From IMG/VR virus record IMGVR_UViG_3300005918_000119, positions 1 through 25,194 of that record: DNA of 25,194 bases, one strand, 5' to 3'. The DNA comes from a virus. Within the stretch, counting starts at the first letter, position 1. Each line of letters starts with the position of its first letter. The translations under genes and the position numbers were made by a program. The notes under the pieces are model-generated. The model did not search any database. It was given only the letters and a program-made list of their open reading frames with translations, and was not told the DNA's origin. Below are positions 13,176 to 20,287 of the stretch, piece after piece.

Positions 13176-14225
13176 ATGTCACAAAACCAAGTCTATCAGC
13201 TTAACCATGCCATGCCGATCTTTGGTAAGATCCGGTTCGGTAGAATTCTATTGCAGATTATCTCACTGATAAATGCGTTTAGAAGTTATTTCGTAGGAGA
13301 AACCAAACTGCTTTCAGGTGTCCCCGGGATGCAGGAAGGAACTGGCACTACAACTAAATCCCGCATGAATGCAGCTATTCGCTTCATGATTGGCGGGCAA
13401 CACTATTATGCCCCTGCTGCAGAATCAGTATTGGCAAGTGCTGCAAACGATATCACAGCAACCAAGTTCGGAGCGTGGAGATTCCAGATTAGTAAACTGG
13501 GTGTAATCACCAATGATGCTGCAGATGAGACTGGTGATATGGCTTATGAATCAGCAGAACTCGCTTTGCTGGCTCTATGCAATCAGCCACTGACTGCAAA
13601 CACTCTGGTAATCGGATATCTGGTTATTGAAGCTGCTGCTGGTGGTTTCACGATCGGTACTAATTTACCTGTTACATCTGATGCACAGGTAACAGCAGCC
13701 ACGTACTACGATGAACTGGGTGATTCTGGGATCATAGATCCAGCTACCATTGCTGTGAGTGCTACCCCGGAAGAGTTCGCCATCGGTGCATCCACAGTGA
13801 AGGTAAACGGATTAGAGTTAGCAGAAGTCGCTGCTGATGCCTCGTTCCCTTTTGCTCTGGCTGATACTGTCACTACTCTGAAATTTGGTGGATGGCTGAT
13901 CGTAACAAATCTGGCTGGAACTGCCCATTTGATTATCAGTGCTGATGGAGATCCAACAGCATCACTGCAGGCTTATGCAGACTTCGCTGCCACTAAAACC
14001 GCTCTGGATGCTCTTGAAGCAGCTATGTGCGGTCGCTTTGTAGTTCTGGGAAGATTCTATCTCCAGAATGGTGCGAAAGCTCCGTGGACTGCCAAAACAG
14101 ATGATATCGTGGATGGAAGTGATATCGTGGATGGCACATTCCGCAAAAATGCAGCTTACACCGGGATCCAGCGATTAAGTGCTGAAACCTCAGTAGATAC
14201 AATCAGCGGAAGCGTATCCAGCTAA
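13176..14225 (+). CDS. Structural protein of unknown role
   Basis: This 349-residue protein is rich in Ala, Thr and Gly, with beta-strand repeats (for example LVIGYLVIEAAAGGFTIGTN, TTLKFGGWLIVTNLAG) and a tandem DIVDGSDIVDG near the C-terminus. It looks like an extracellular virion component such as a head decoration, whisker or neck fibre. No family is recognised. It has a strong ribosome-binding site (AAAAGGAGACG) and sits between the connector and an HK97-gp10-like gene, which suggests a head or neck location. Confidence 0.5.
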   Translation: MSQNQVYQLNHAMPIFGKIRFGRILLQIISLINAFRSYFVGETKLLSGVPGMQEGTGTTTKSRMNAAIRFMIGGQHYYAPAAESVLASAANDITATKFGAWRFQISKLGVITNDAADETGDMAYESAELALLALCNQPLTANTLVIGYLVIEAAAGGFTIGTNLPVTSDAQVTAATYYDELGDSGIIDPATIAVSATPEEFAIGASTVKVNGLELAEVAADASFPFALADTVTTLKFGGWLIVTNLAGTAHLIISADGDPTASLQAYADFAATKTALDALEAAMCGRFVVLGRFYLQNGAKAPWTAKTDDIVDGSDIVDGTFRKNAAYTGIQRLSAETSVDTISGSVSS

Positions 14226-14232
14226 ACCCTGA

Positions 14233-15090
14233 ATGTTTGAGATTACTGCACAAGTCGATACCCGGCTTCTTAATGATGTAATTTATGCATTAGAGGCAAT
14301 GGGTGAAGATCGTCTCCCTTCCACGGCGAAAGCCGTTCAGGATGCAACCTATGCGATTCAGCAGGCATGGATAGATAATTCCAAAGGGGCATTTAAGCGC
14401 AAAAGTGGAGCGTATATCGCAGCCATTGAAAGCGGTGCTCAGTACCCCTACGCTGGAGATATCTTTAGGGGGGCAGTAGTAAATACTGCCCCTCATGCTT
14501 CTGCTATTGAGTATGGAACCCGGGCGTGGGATATGAAGAAAATGCTTCATACTTCCAGCAAAGCCCGGAGATCCAAAAAAGGGAAGCTCTATATGATCAT
14601 CCCCTTCAGGCATGGAACCCCGGGATCTGTTTCTCTCCCGGCTATGCCAAAGGCGGTTTATGTAGGAGCCAGAAAACTCACTACCAGCAGGCTTACTGGA
14701 ACGAAGCAAGTGGATAACCAGTTCGGAAATCCCATCACAAAAGGGAAATTCAAATTTGGAACCAGACTGAATTCTAATGTAGGCATCCGTACCAAAACCC
14801 TATCAAATCAGCAGGCAAGGCAGGCTGGAGTAAAACCGGGTTATCATTACACTTGGAAAGCAAGCCCCTATAAGGGCATGGTTAAGTTCCCCCGCCATTC
14901 ATCCGCTGGTGGATCTCAGTACATGACTTTCAGGATCATGCATGAGGATTCCAAAGGCTGGATCCATCCCGGGACACAACCGTATCACCTTGCCCAGAGA
15001 ACTGCTGCCCAAATGACTCCCCATGTAGTCAATATGATTAATTCGGGATTCAATGATGATCTTAGAATGCTAATGCCGGGGGCAAAATGA
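14233..15090 (+). CDS. HK97-gp10-like head-closure/tail-completion protein
   Basis: The 285-residue protein carries marks of the HK97 gp10-like family: an N-terminal long helix (LNDVIYALEAMGEDRLPSTAKAV), an AIEYGTRAW motif that matches the family's VExGT segment, basic loops, and a C-terminal HPGTQPYHLAQRTAAQMTPHV segment corresponding to the usual KPFLRPA region. Family members act at the head-tail joining region. It is the last gene before the DGR cassette and is separated from the preceding gene by only seven bases, with no obvious Shine-Dalgarno. It is longer than simple gp10-like proteins owing to an insertion between residues about 110 and 230. Confidence 0.6.
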   Translation: MFEITAQVDTRLLNDVIYALEAMGEDRLPSTAKAVQDATYAIQQAWIDNSKGAFKRKSGAYIAAIESGAQYPYAGDIFRGAVVNTAPHASAIEYGTRAWDMKKMLHTSSKARRSKKGKLYMIIPFRHGTPGSVSLPAMPKAVYVGARKLTTSRLTGTKQVDNQFGNPITKGKFKFGTRLNSNVGIRTKTLSNQQARQAGVKPGYHYTWKASPYKGMVKFPRHSSAGGSQYMTFRIMHEDSKGWIHPGTQPYHLAQRTAAQMTPHVVNMINSGFNDDLRMLMPGAK

Positions 15091-15123
15091 CAGATATCAG
15101 CTTAACATAGCGAGGAAATTATT

Positions 15124-15441
15124 ATGAGTTTAAGAAAAATGAAAACAGACGTACTGCTTTTGCCCGTAGCGGACACAGAATACCCCTACGAATTTCCTGA
15201 CAATGTTGAGCGTTTCAGAATTCAACTGCGAGATCCTTCCATTGCCTGGAGAATGAATGAATTAAGTGGAGTGGTTGCGTCTCCGGGTGCGAATGATAAA
15301 TATATAAACTTCCCCGCTGATAGCGTGTGGGAAGAAGACCTGCTGGACCAGCCGGAGACGAAGACCTTTTACTTCGCTTCACCAGGCACTTCTATGGTGC
15401 TTGAAATCATGTTCTGGACAGGCATCATAAGGAGATCGTAA
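15124..15441 (+). CDS. Small fibre-associated hypothetical protein
   Basis: This 105-residue beta-rich protein (for example VLLLPVADTEYPYEF, then TKTFYFASPGTSMVLEIMFWTG) sits two bases upstream of the fibre gene, with ribosome-binding site CGAGGAAATT. It uses GAC and other C-ending codons more than the head genes do. That matches the different composition of the cassette it opens. It could be a baseplate or fibre-attachment component. No family is recognised. Confidence 0.5.
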   Translation: MSLRKMKTDVLLLPVADTEYPYEFPDNVERFRIQLRDPSIAWRMNELSGVVASPGANDKYINFPADSVWEEDLLDQPETKTFYFASPGTSMVLEIMFWTGIIRRS

Positions 15442-15443
15442 TT

Positions 15444-17597
15444 ATGGGCATTGTAAAAAGACGGATAACGATGATCGAATGGGTGCCTTATGATGGAGAT
15501 GGTGCCATTGTACTCGGAGACGCTGCAGGTGTAAATAAAACACGTGTCCAAAACGTGAACCGTGTTGATGTAAAGACTGTGGACTCACTTGGTAATTTCT
15601 GGGTTGCGGGTGGGATCTCAGCCGGTGGTGTTGGAATGTTATTGACAGAGCAGGCTGTAAAGCCTGGTACTCCTGCCGCTGGATCTGGCCGAGTCTATAG
15701 CAAAACAGATGGTAAAGTATATTATGAGAATTCCGCTGGTAGAGAGTTTTTGCTGAGTGATGCTGGTGGCCTGCCAATGGCCGATTATGTAATCGACGAT
15801 GCAGGAGATACGAGTGCTGCCCTCACAGCTACAGTTGATGCATCTTCAGGTGTCTCAGTTACATGTACCTTTGCCGGTGTATCAAATACGATTGGTGATC
15901 CGACAGGAATAACAGCGAACCGCAAGTTCTGGGTTATGAACCTTGCATCAAGCACTGAGAACGCAACCTTTAACGGGATCGTAATCGAACCCGGCCACAT
16001 CCAAGGGTTCCAGTGGGATGGAGCAGCATGGGGCCAATTAGCTTCCGTTGATGCAGCCAATATTACCTATATAGCGAATGGCTATGTTACAGCGAATAAT
16101 GCTCAAGCTGCTTTTGATGGCTTTATGCCAGCAGCAGTTAAAGTTGCTGAAGCAAATAGAGCATTAGTCCCTGATGCTGATTTAGATGTAAGTAATCTTA
16201 GAAATGTGGATATAACTGGTATATTTACAATAGTAAATAATGTCTGGAAACGAGCAGTAGATTTCGCAGGTACAGGCTTTGTCAATATGTTCAAAATCAA
16301 TGCTTCTGATGAGATAGAGGTAGGAGCAAAATTAAATGGCACTTCCGCTAACTTTACTGGTAATCTTGTGGTCGCTGGCGGAATCTCAGCAGCTCCCTAT
16401 TACGGTGTTACATGGAATGAGACAACCGATGTATATGCCAGAACCGGGGCTCTATCCGGCGAGGCTATCGGAGCATCACCATCGGCATTTATGCCTATTC
16501 AGGAAGCCATGAAACGCTGCGTTCTGGATGACTCCGGAAACGTGCTCTACTTTCTCGATCCCGATGACAGTACACTAAAAGACAATGGCCAGCCAGCAAC
16601 CATCACGGATCAATCGCATGGTCAGGTCATGGTCCAGATCCCTAAATTCTGGTACAAGTACAGTTATTCAGCTCCATCGCATACCTGGGAAATCGCATCA
16701 CAACCCGTAGAGGGTTTTACGGTGCACCCTGCGTTTATCAAGGACGGCCAGGAGGTTGATTTTAGATATGTGGGTGCTTATGAGGCAAGTCTATATGATG
16801 CCACAGCTGGTGCCATGGTAGCCAGTGCCGACATTGTGACGAGCCTGTATGCCGCTGGAGATATACTCTGCTCAATATCGGGTCAGTTCCCAAAGGTGAA
16901 TGAAACACGTGCCGAGTTTAGAGGTGCGGCATCGCAACGTGGGGCCGGGTGGAGAGAGATGGACTTTGATTTGATGAGTGCTGCCCAGTTGCTCTATCTG
17001 ACGGAATATGCAGATTTTGATTCACAGACCACGATAGGCGAAGGCAGAACAGCACTCTCAGGCGGATCATGGGTCGCTGATAGCTATATCGGGCAGGCTG
17101 GGAAATCAAATTCGGACGGCAATGGATCAGCATCGGTGGGTGGCAATAGCAACACCGCTTATATGACCTATCGAGGGATCGAAAATTTCTTTGGGAATGT
17201 CTGGACCTTTATAGATGGGGTTAACATCTACAATAATGAGGCCGGGGCTTATAGTCGCTTGTTCGCATGTAACAACGAAGCCAATTTTGCAGACGATACT
17301 CAAACAAATTATGAAGAGGTCGGAGATCTGGCTCTCCTGGATGAATACCAGTCCACCTTGTCCCAGGTAATGCGAGGCTTTTTGCCTCTCACAGTCGGTG
17401 CAACCAGCTCTACAAAAATCACCGATTATTTCTATACCTACTACGACAATCTCGGTAGTGGTTGGGTCGAGGATTACCGGGTGCTCCGGTTGGGCGGTTC
17501 TGCGAGTGTCGGTTCGCCGGCGGGCGTTTTCTGCGTGTATGCGAGTAGCGCCTCTGCGTATGGCGATGTGGCCGTCGGCGGTCGGCTGTGCTTTTGA
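15444..17597 (+). CDS. DGR-diversified tail-fibre / receptor-binding protein (C-type-lectin-like)
   Basis: This 717-residue protein has an N-terminal fibre part with two copies of a VAGGISA motif (residues about 52 and 310), beta-rich spacer sequence, and a C-terminal region from about residue 320 that reads as a formylglycine-generating-enzyme/C-type-lectin fold. FFGNVWTFIDGVNIYN (within residues 570-590) and the closing RVLRLGGS...GGRLCF are characteristic. The last 38 codons are the VR of a diversity-generating retroelement, which in known DGR phages forms the ligand-binding face. AAGGAG lies nine bases before the ATG. The host receptor cannot be inferred. The presence of GGCC words marks it as compositionally foreign to this genome. 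Confidence 0.85.
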   Translation: MGIVKRRITMIEWVPYDGDGAIVLGDAAGVNKTRVQNVNRVDVKTVDSLGNFWVAGGISAGGVGMLLTEQAVKPGTPAAGSGRVYSKTDGKVYYENSAGREFLLSDAGGLPMADYVIDDAGDTSAALTATVDASSGVSVTCTFAGVSNTIGDPTGITANRKFWVMNLASSTENATFNGIVIEPGHIQGFQWDGAAWGQLASVDAANITYIANGYVTANNAQAAFDGFMPAAVKVAEANRALVPDADLDVSNLRNVDITGIFTIVNNVWKRAVDFAGTGFVNMFKINASDEIEVGAKLNGTSANFTGNLVVAGGISAAPYYGVTWNETTDVYARTGALSGEAIGASPSAFMPIQEAMKRCVLDDSGNVLYFLDPDDSTLKDNGQPATITDQSHGQVMVQIPKFWYKYSYSAPSHTWEIASQPVEGFTVHPAFIKDGQEVDFRYVGAYEASLYDATAGAMVASADIVTSLYAAGDILCSISGQFPKVNETRAEFRGAASQRGAGWREMDFDLMSAAQLLYLTEYADFDSQTTIGEGRTALSGGSWVADSYIGQAGKSNSDGNGSASVGGNSNTAYMTYRGIENFFGNVWTFIDGVNIYNNEAGAYSRLFACNNEANFADDTQTNYEEVGDLALLDEYQSTLSQVMRGFLPLTVGATSSTKITDYFYTYYDNLGSGWVEDYRVLRLGGSASVGSPAGVFCVYASSASAYGDVAVGGRLCF
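17480..17593 (+). repeat. DGR variable repeat (VR)
   Basis: This 114-bp repeat aligns without gaps to the TR at 17626-17739 and ends one base before the fibre stop codon. At 21 of the 27 TR adenine positions VR has another base (14 G, 4 T, 3 C). Only two non-adenine positions differ (17488 and 17556, both T in TR and G in VR). This adenine-specific pattern is the defining feature of a DGR target. Confidence 0.95.
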
Positions 17598-17619
17598 AAA
17601 ATTTTTACGGGTTTTTGTG

Positions 17620-17633
17620 GGAGCAGGTGCTCC
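17620..17633 (+). promoter_or_regulatory. Small hairpin at the VR-TR junction
   Basis: GGAGCA (17620-17625) pairs with TGCTCC (17628-17633). It lies 26 bases after the end of VR, and its 3' arm is the first part of TR. In the Bordetella phage DGR a hairpin just downstream of VR aids retrohoming. This one is similarly placed, but its two-base loop is tight. Confidence 0.35.
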
Positions 17634-17739
17634 TGTTGGGCAGTAATGCGAATAACGGTTCGACAGCAGGCGTTTTCTACGTGAATGCGAATAACGCCTC
17701 TTCGAATGACAATGTGAACATCGGCGGTCAGCTATGCTT
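17626..17739 (+). ncRNA. DGR template repeat (TR)
   Basis: This is the non-coding donor copy, 114 bp, 32 bp downstream of VR and 104 bp upstream of the RT gene. It is rich in AAT/AAC triplets in the VR frame (nine such codons). No combination of adenine substitutions can create a stop codon in that frame. It is expected to be transcribed and reverse-transcribed with adenine mutagenesis by the adjacent RT. The TR transcript probably extends into the spacer toward the RT, where TTGCC/GGCAA (17761-17774) can form a hairpin. Confidence 0.95.
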
Positions 17740-17843
17740 GAAGTCGTAACCACAAAGACCTTGCCTCTTGGCAAAACACAAAGCGATTCCCATATGGTGT
17801 CAGTAGGTCATTTTGATTCGAAAGCTCCGGGACATCCAAGCAC

Positions 17844-18803
17844 ATGAAGCGTCTTGGATATTTATATGAAGAAGTTTGTTCGATGGAAAATCTCATTGAA
17901 GCCCATAAGAGGGCGAGTAAAGGAAAGGGTCATTACCGGGAAGTGAAGATGATTAATGCAGCACCAGAGAAGTTTCTACACCTACTCAGAGAAATGCTGC
18001 TTAATCAGACATTCAAAAACTCGACATACACAAGAATGATCCGCAATGAATATGGGAAAGAGCGTGAGATATTGAAGCTCCCCTATTTCCCAGACAGAAT
18101 TATCCATCATGCGATCATGAATGTGATGGAGCCGATATGGATTTCTCATTTCATCAATGATACCTGGGCGTCCATCAAAGGGCGTGGAGTGCATAAGGGA
18201 GTGAGACGTATCAAGTCGGCCATGGGTGATCAGGCAGGGACACGATTTTGCTTAAAGATGGATGTCAGAAAATTTTACCCATCGGTTGACAATACGATCA
18301 TGAAGGACATTATTCGCCAAAGGGTCAAGGACGTTCGCTTACTCTGGTTGATCGACGAAATCATTGATTCATCAATCGGGCTTCCAATAGGCAATTATCT
18401 ATCACAGTTTTTGGCGAATCTATATCTCTCTGATATGGATCACTGGATTAAGGAACACCTTGGTGTCAAATATTACTTCCGCTATTGTGATGACATGGTG
18501 CTGCTTTCAAAGGGCAAGCGTGAGCTGCATAAATATCGCAGATTGATAGATCAGTATCTATCAGAACGCCTCAACCTTCAACTCAAAGGGGATTGGCAAG
18601 TATTTCCTGTTGATGCCCGGGGTATTGATTTTCTCGGATATAGGTTTTTCCACGGATACACACTCGTTCGAAAATCCATTGTAGCCAGATTTAAGCAGAA
18701 ACATAAGAGCCATAAGGTTGCTTCAATTCCGGCTTACTGGGGGTGGTTTAAGTGGGCAGACACAAACAATCTAATAAAAAGATATGGGGTTAATTATGGG
18801 TAA
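17844..18803 (+). CDS. DGR reverse transcriptase
   Basis: The 319-residue enzyme contains the RT core in order: SIKGRGVHKG (about 110-119), KMDVRKFYPSVD with catalytic Asp140, IGNYLSQ (182-188), and RYCDDMVLL with Asp216 and Asp217 (YxDD box as YCDD). The IGxxxSQ motif in place of the QG found in retron and retroviral enzymes is diagnostic for DGR RTs. The start YLYEEVCSMENLIEAHKRA matches the usual N-terminus of the family, so I keep ATG 17844 although its ribosome-binding site is weak. It is expected to copy TR RNA with adenine-specific errors. The 3' end overlaps the next gene. Confidence 0.93.
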   Translation: MKRLGYLYEEVCSMENLIEAHKRASKGKGHYREVKMINAAPEKFLHLLREMLLNQTFKNSTYTRMIRNEYGKEREILKLPYFPDRIIHHAIMNVMEPIWISHFINDTWASIKGRGVHKGVRRIKSAMGDQAGTRFCLKMDVRKFYPSVDNTIMKDIIRQRVKDVRLLWLIDEIIDSSIGLPIGNYLSQFLANLYLSDMDHWIKEHLGVKYYFRYCDDMVLLSKGKRELHKYRRLIDQYLSERLNLQLKGDWQVFPVDARGIDFLGYRFFHGYTLVRKSIVARFKQKHKSHKVASIPAYWGWFKWADTNNLIKRYGVNYG

Positions 18804-19116
18804 GGGAACAAGCATACAGCGGCCAGATCTAACCGTTTTTCGTAATCGGCGTCTGCAAGTGAGGTTCAATATCACGGATGCGACGATGGACGATGGCATT
18901 GGCGGGACCATGGCACAATTCAAATACGATTATATTGAGGTCTCAACTCCTGTAGATAGAAAAAAGATCATTGTGGCTTTAATTAGATCTATTTTTGATG
19001 TCGATGATGAGTTTGCGCTCATGCATCTCGACCCGCAGGATCCCGCCTACATCGAATATCGGGCTCATGTTGACAAATGCAAATCGATTGCTGACGAGGT
19101 GCTGAGTGTATTGTGA
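18796..19116 (+). CDS. Hypothetical protein downstream of RT
   Basis: This 106-residue protein overlaps the RT stop codon. I prefer ATG 18796 (GGGGT five bases upstream) to ATG 18784, which lies further inside the RT gene. It has a basic N-terminus (MGKGTSIQRPDLTVFRNRRLQVRF) and an acidic helical C-terminal half (IIVALIRSIFDVDDEFALMHL, then KCKSIADEVLSVL). No family is named. The position after a fibre/DGR unit suggests a tail- or DGR-associated role. It is not recognisably an Avd protein. Its stop overlaps the GTG start of the following gene. Confidence 0.55.
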   Translation: MGKGTSIQRPDLTVFRNRRLQVRFNITDATMDDGIGGTMAQFKYDYIEVSTPVDRKKIIVALIRSIFDVDDEFALMHLDPQDPAYIEYRAHVDKCKSIADEVLSVL

Positions 19117-19406
19117 AAAAGTTCTCAGAGTTCTCCACGGAGGATCAACCATTAGACGGCAGGAAAAGTCGTATGGACGATATACTGAATCAGAAAATAA
19201 TTGTCACAGGCTTCAGTATAAAAACGAGCAAATACAGTAAGAATGTAACCGGAAAGTATCTGACATTGCAATTTGAGATGAACAACGAGACCCAAATAAT
19301 TTTTACAGGATCGGATGTATTAATCGGTCAAATGGAGCGATATGGCGAGGAAATCCCATTTGCGGCAGTCATTAAAAAAATCAATCGGTATTATACCCTA
19401 ACGTAA
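19113..19406 (+). CDS. Small OB-fold-like protein, possible nucleic-acid binder
   Basis: This 97-residue protein starts at GTG 19113, overlapping the preceding stop (GTGA). After a helical N-terminus the pattern is alternating beta strands: KIIVTGFSIKTSKYSK, KYLTLQFEMNNETQIIFTG, then a helix (SDVLIGQMERYG) and closing strands (AAVIKKINRYYTL). Similar small phage proteins look like OB-fold single-strand DNA binders. I infer that fold from the pattern and have no motif proof. As it is coupled to the RT operon, it is the best candidate in the cassette for a nucleic-acid-binding helper. Confidence 0.5.
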   Translation: MKKFSEFSTEDQPLDGRKSRMDDILNQKIIVTGFSIKTSKYSKNVTGKYLTLQFEMNNETQIIFTGSDVLIGQMERYGEEIPFAAVIKKINRYYTLT

Positions 19407-19442
19407 AATGACTATGCAAACCAAAGCTAAAGGAAGAATCTA

Positions 19443-19850
19443 ATGATCTTTCCAGGATACAAACCAGAGTTTGAATTTAACAACGATCTGGACCATATTA
19501 ACTTTTCAGGTCACAACAAGATCCATTTCTGGGGAGCAGCAGCTATGGCCTATGTAAGCTCATTCTGGACCGTACCAGCCTTTGGATTGCTTGTTGGACT
19601 AACTGCATCATTCGCTATTGCATACGGCTTCTGGATAGCATGGGAGCTCGGTGACGGTTGGAAGCCTTCATGGGATGATCCGCGCTACAAACATTATAAC
19701 ACTGACTCAGGATTGCGGGCGTGGATCATAGCCAATGGGTTGCTGTCAGATAAATTTTCATTGCAAGATGCGCTGATCCACGACTTGGGCGGGTCCATAC
19801 TGGGCATTGCCGTTGCGTTTATTACGCAAGGCATATTGATACTAAGGTAA
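19443..19850 (+). CDS. Small membrane protein
   Basis: The 135-residue protein has three hydrophobic segments: residues about 31-48, 47-66 and 112-133. Between the second and the third lies a polar loop (GDGWKPSWDDPRYKHY). Features such as HFWGAAAMAY, WELGDG and LIHDLGGSILG recall the YfiM/DUF2279 type, in which histidines and acidic residues lie in the membrane region. This is a resemblance only. AAAGGAAG precedes the ATG. It could be a holin-like or envelope-modifying protein of the phage. Confidence 0.5.
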   Translation: MIFPGYKPEFEFNNDLDHINFSGHNKIHFWGAAAMAYVSSFWTVPAFGLLVGLTASFAIAYGFWIAWELGDGWKPSWDDPRYKHYNTDSGLRAWIIANGLLSDKFSLQDALIHDLGGSILGIAVAFITQGILILR

Positions 19851-19866
19851 AGGTAAGGGGCAAAAA

Positions 19867-20259
19867 ATGAAACTGATTGAATTTAAGATAATTGATATTG
19901 CAAATGCGGTAGAGGGTCAATTAGAGAGTATCGATTTTCGCAAAATTATAAAAACATGGCTTCGTCAGGATGAGCTTGGATGGGGCAAAACCCATCCCCT
20001 GAGTACACCAGATGATTTCAGGCTGGCAATCAAGATAGATGAATGCCTGGAAGATAAAGCCAGTTCTCAGATTGTGGATGATGAAGTTGCAAATTACCTG
20101 AGCGATGTGGCTGCTTTTACGAGAAATTCTACTTCAATACCATTGGGACATAAAAAGGCAATGTTTGAATTCAAAGAGTATTGGGGAAAGGTCAAAAGCG
20201 AGAAATCGCAGTCATATAAAAAGCTGGGATCACAACTGAAAAAGATATTAGCAGGATAA
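19867..20259 (+). CDS. Hypothetical protein, 130 residues
   Basis: This helical protein has a basic C-terminus (KSQSYKKLGSQLKKILAG) and no recognised domain. The centre (CLEDKASSQIVDDEVANYL) is acidic. It has a good ribosome-binding site (AAGGGGCAAAAA), follows the membrane protein within 17 bases, and is the last gene before composition returns to GATC-dense sequence. Its length is close to that of DGR Avd proteins (about 130), but I see no specific Avd pattern. Confidence 0.5.
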   Translation: MKLIEFKIIDIANAVEGQLESIDFRKIIKTWLRQDELGWGKTHPLSTPDDFRLAIKIDECLEDKASSQIVDDEVANYLSDVAAFTRNSTSIPLGHKKAMFEFKEYWGKVKSEKSQSYKKLGSQLKKILAG

Positions 20260-20287
20260 TGGTAAAAATGATTAAATCGGGGATAAT

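Noticed and set aside
17398-17646. An 82-codon + strand frame that overlaps VR
   Set aside because: It lies in another frame of the well-supported fibre gene and crosses into TR. Its basic, cysteine-poor product has no features of a real protein.
17127-17774. A 215-codon antisense frame that spans both VR and TR
   Set aside because: It is open mainly because VR and TR lack certain stop triplets on the other strand. It has no ribosome-binding site, and its protein is an Arg/Thr/His-rich shadow of the fibre and TR.
19867-20259. The 130-residue protein as the DGR accessory protein Avd
   Set aside because: Length and basic character fit, but no family-specific pattern is visible and it is far from VR/TR. 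Left as hypothetical.
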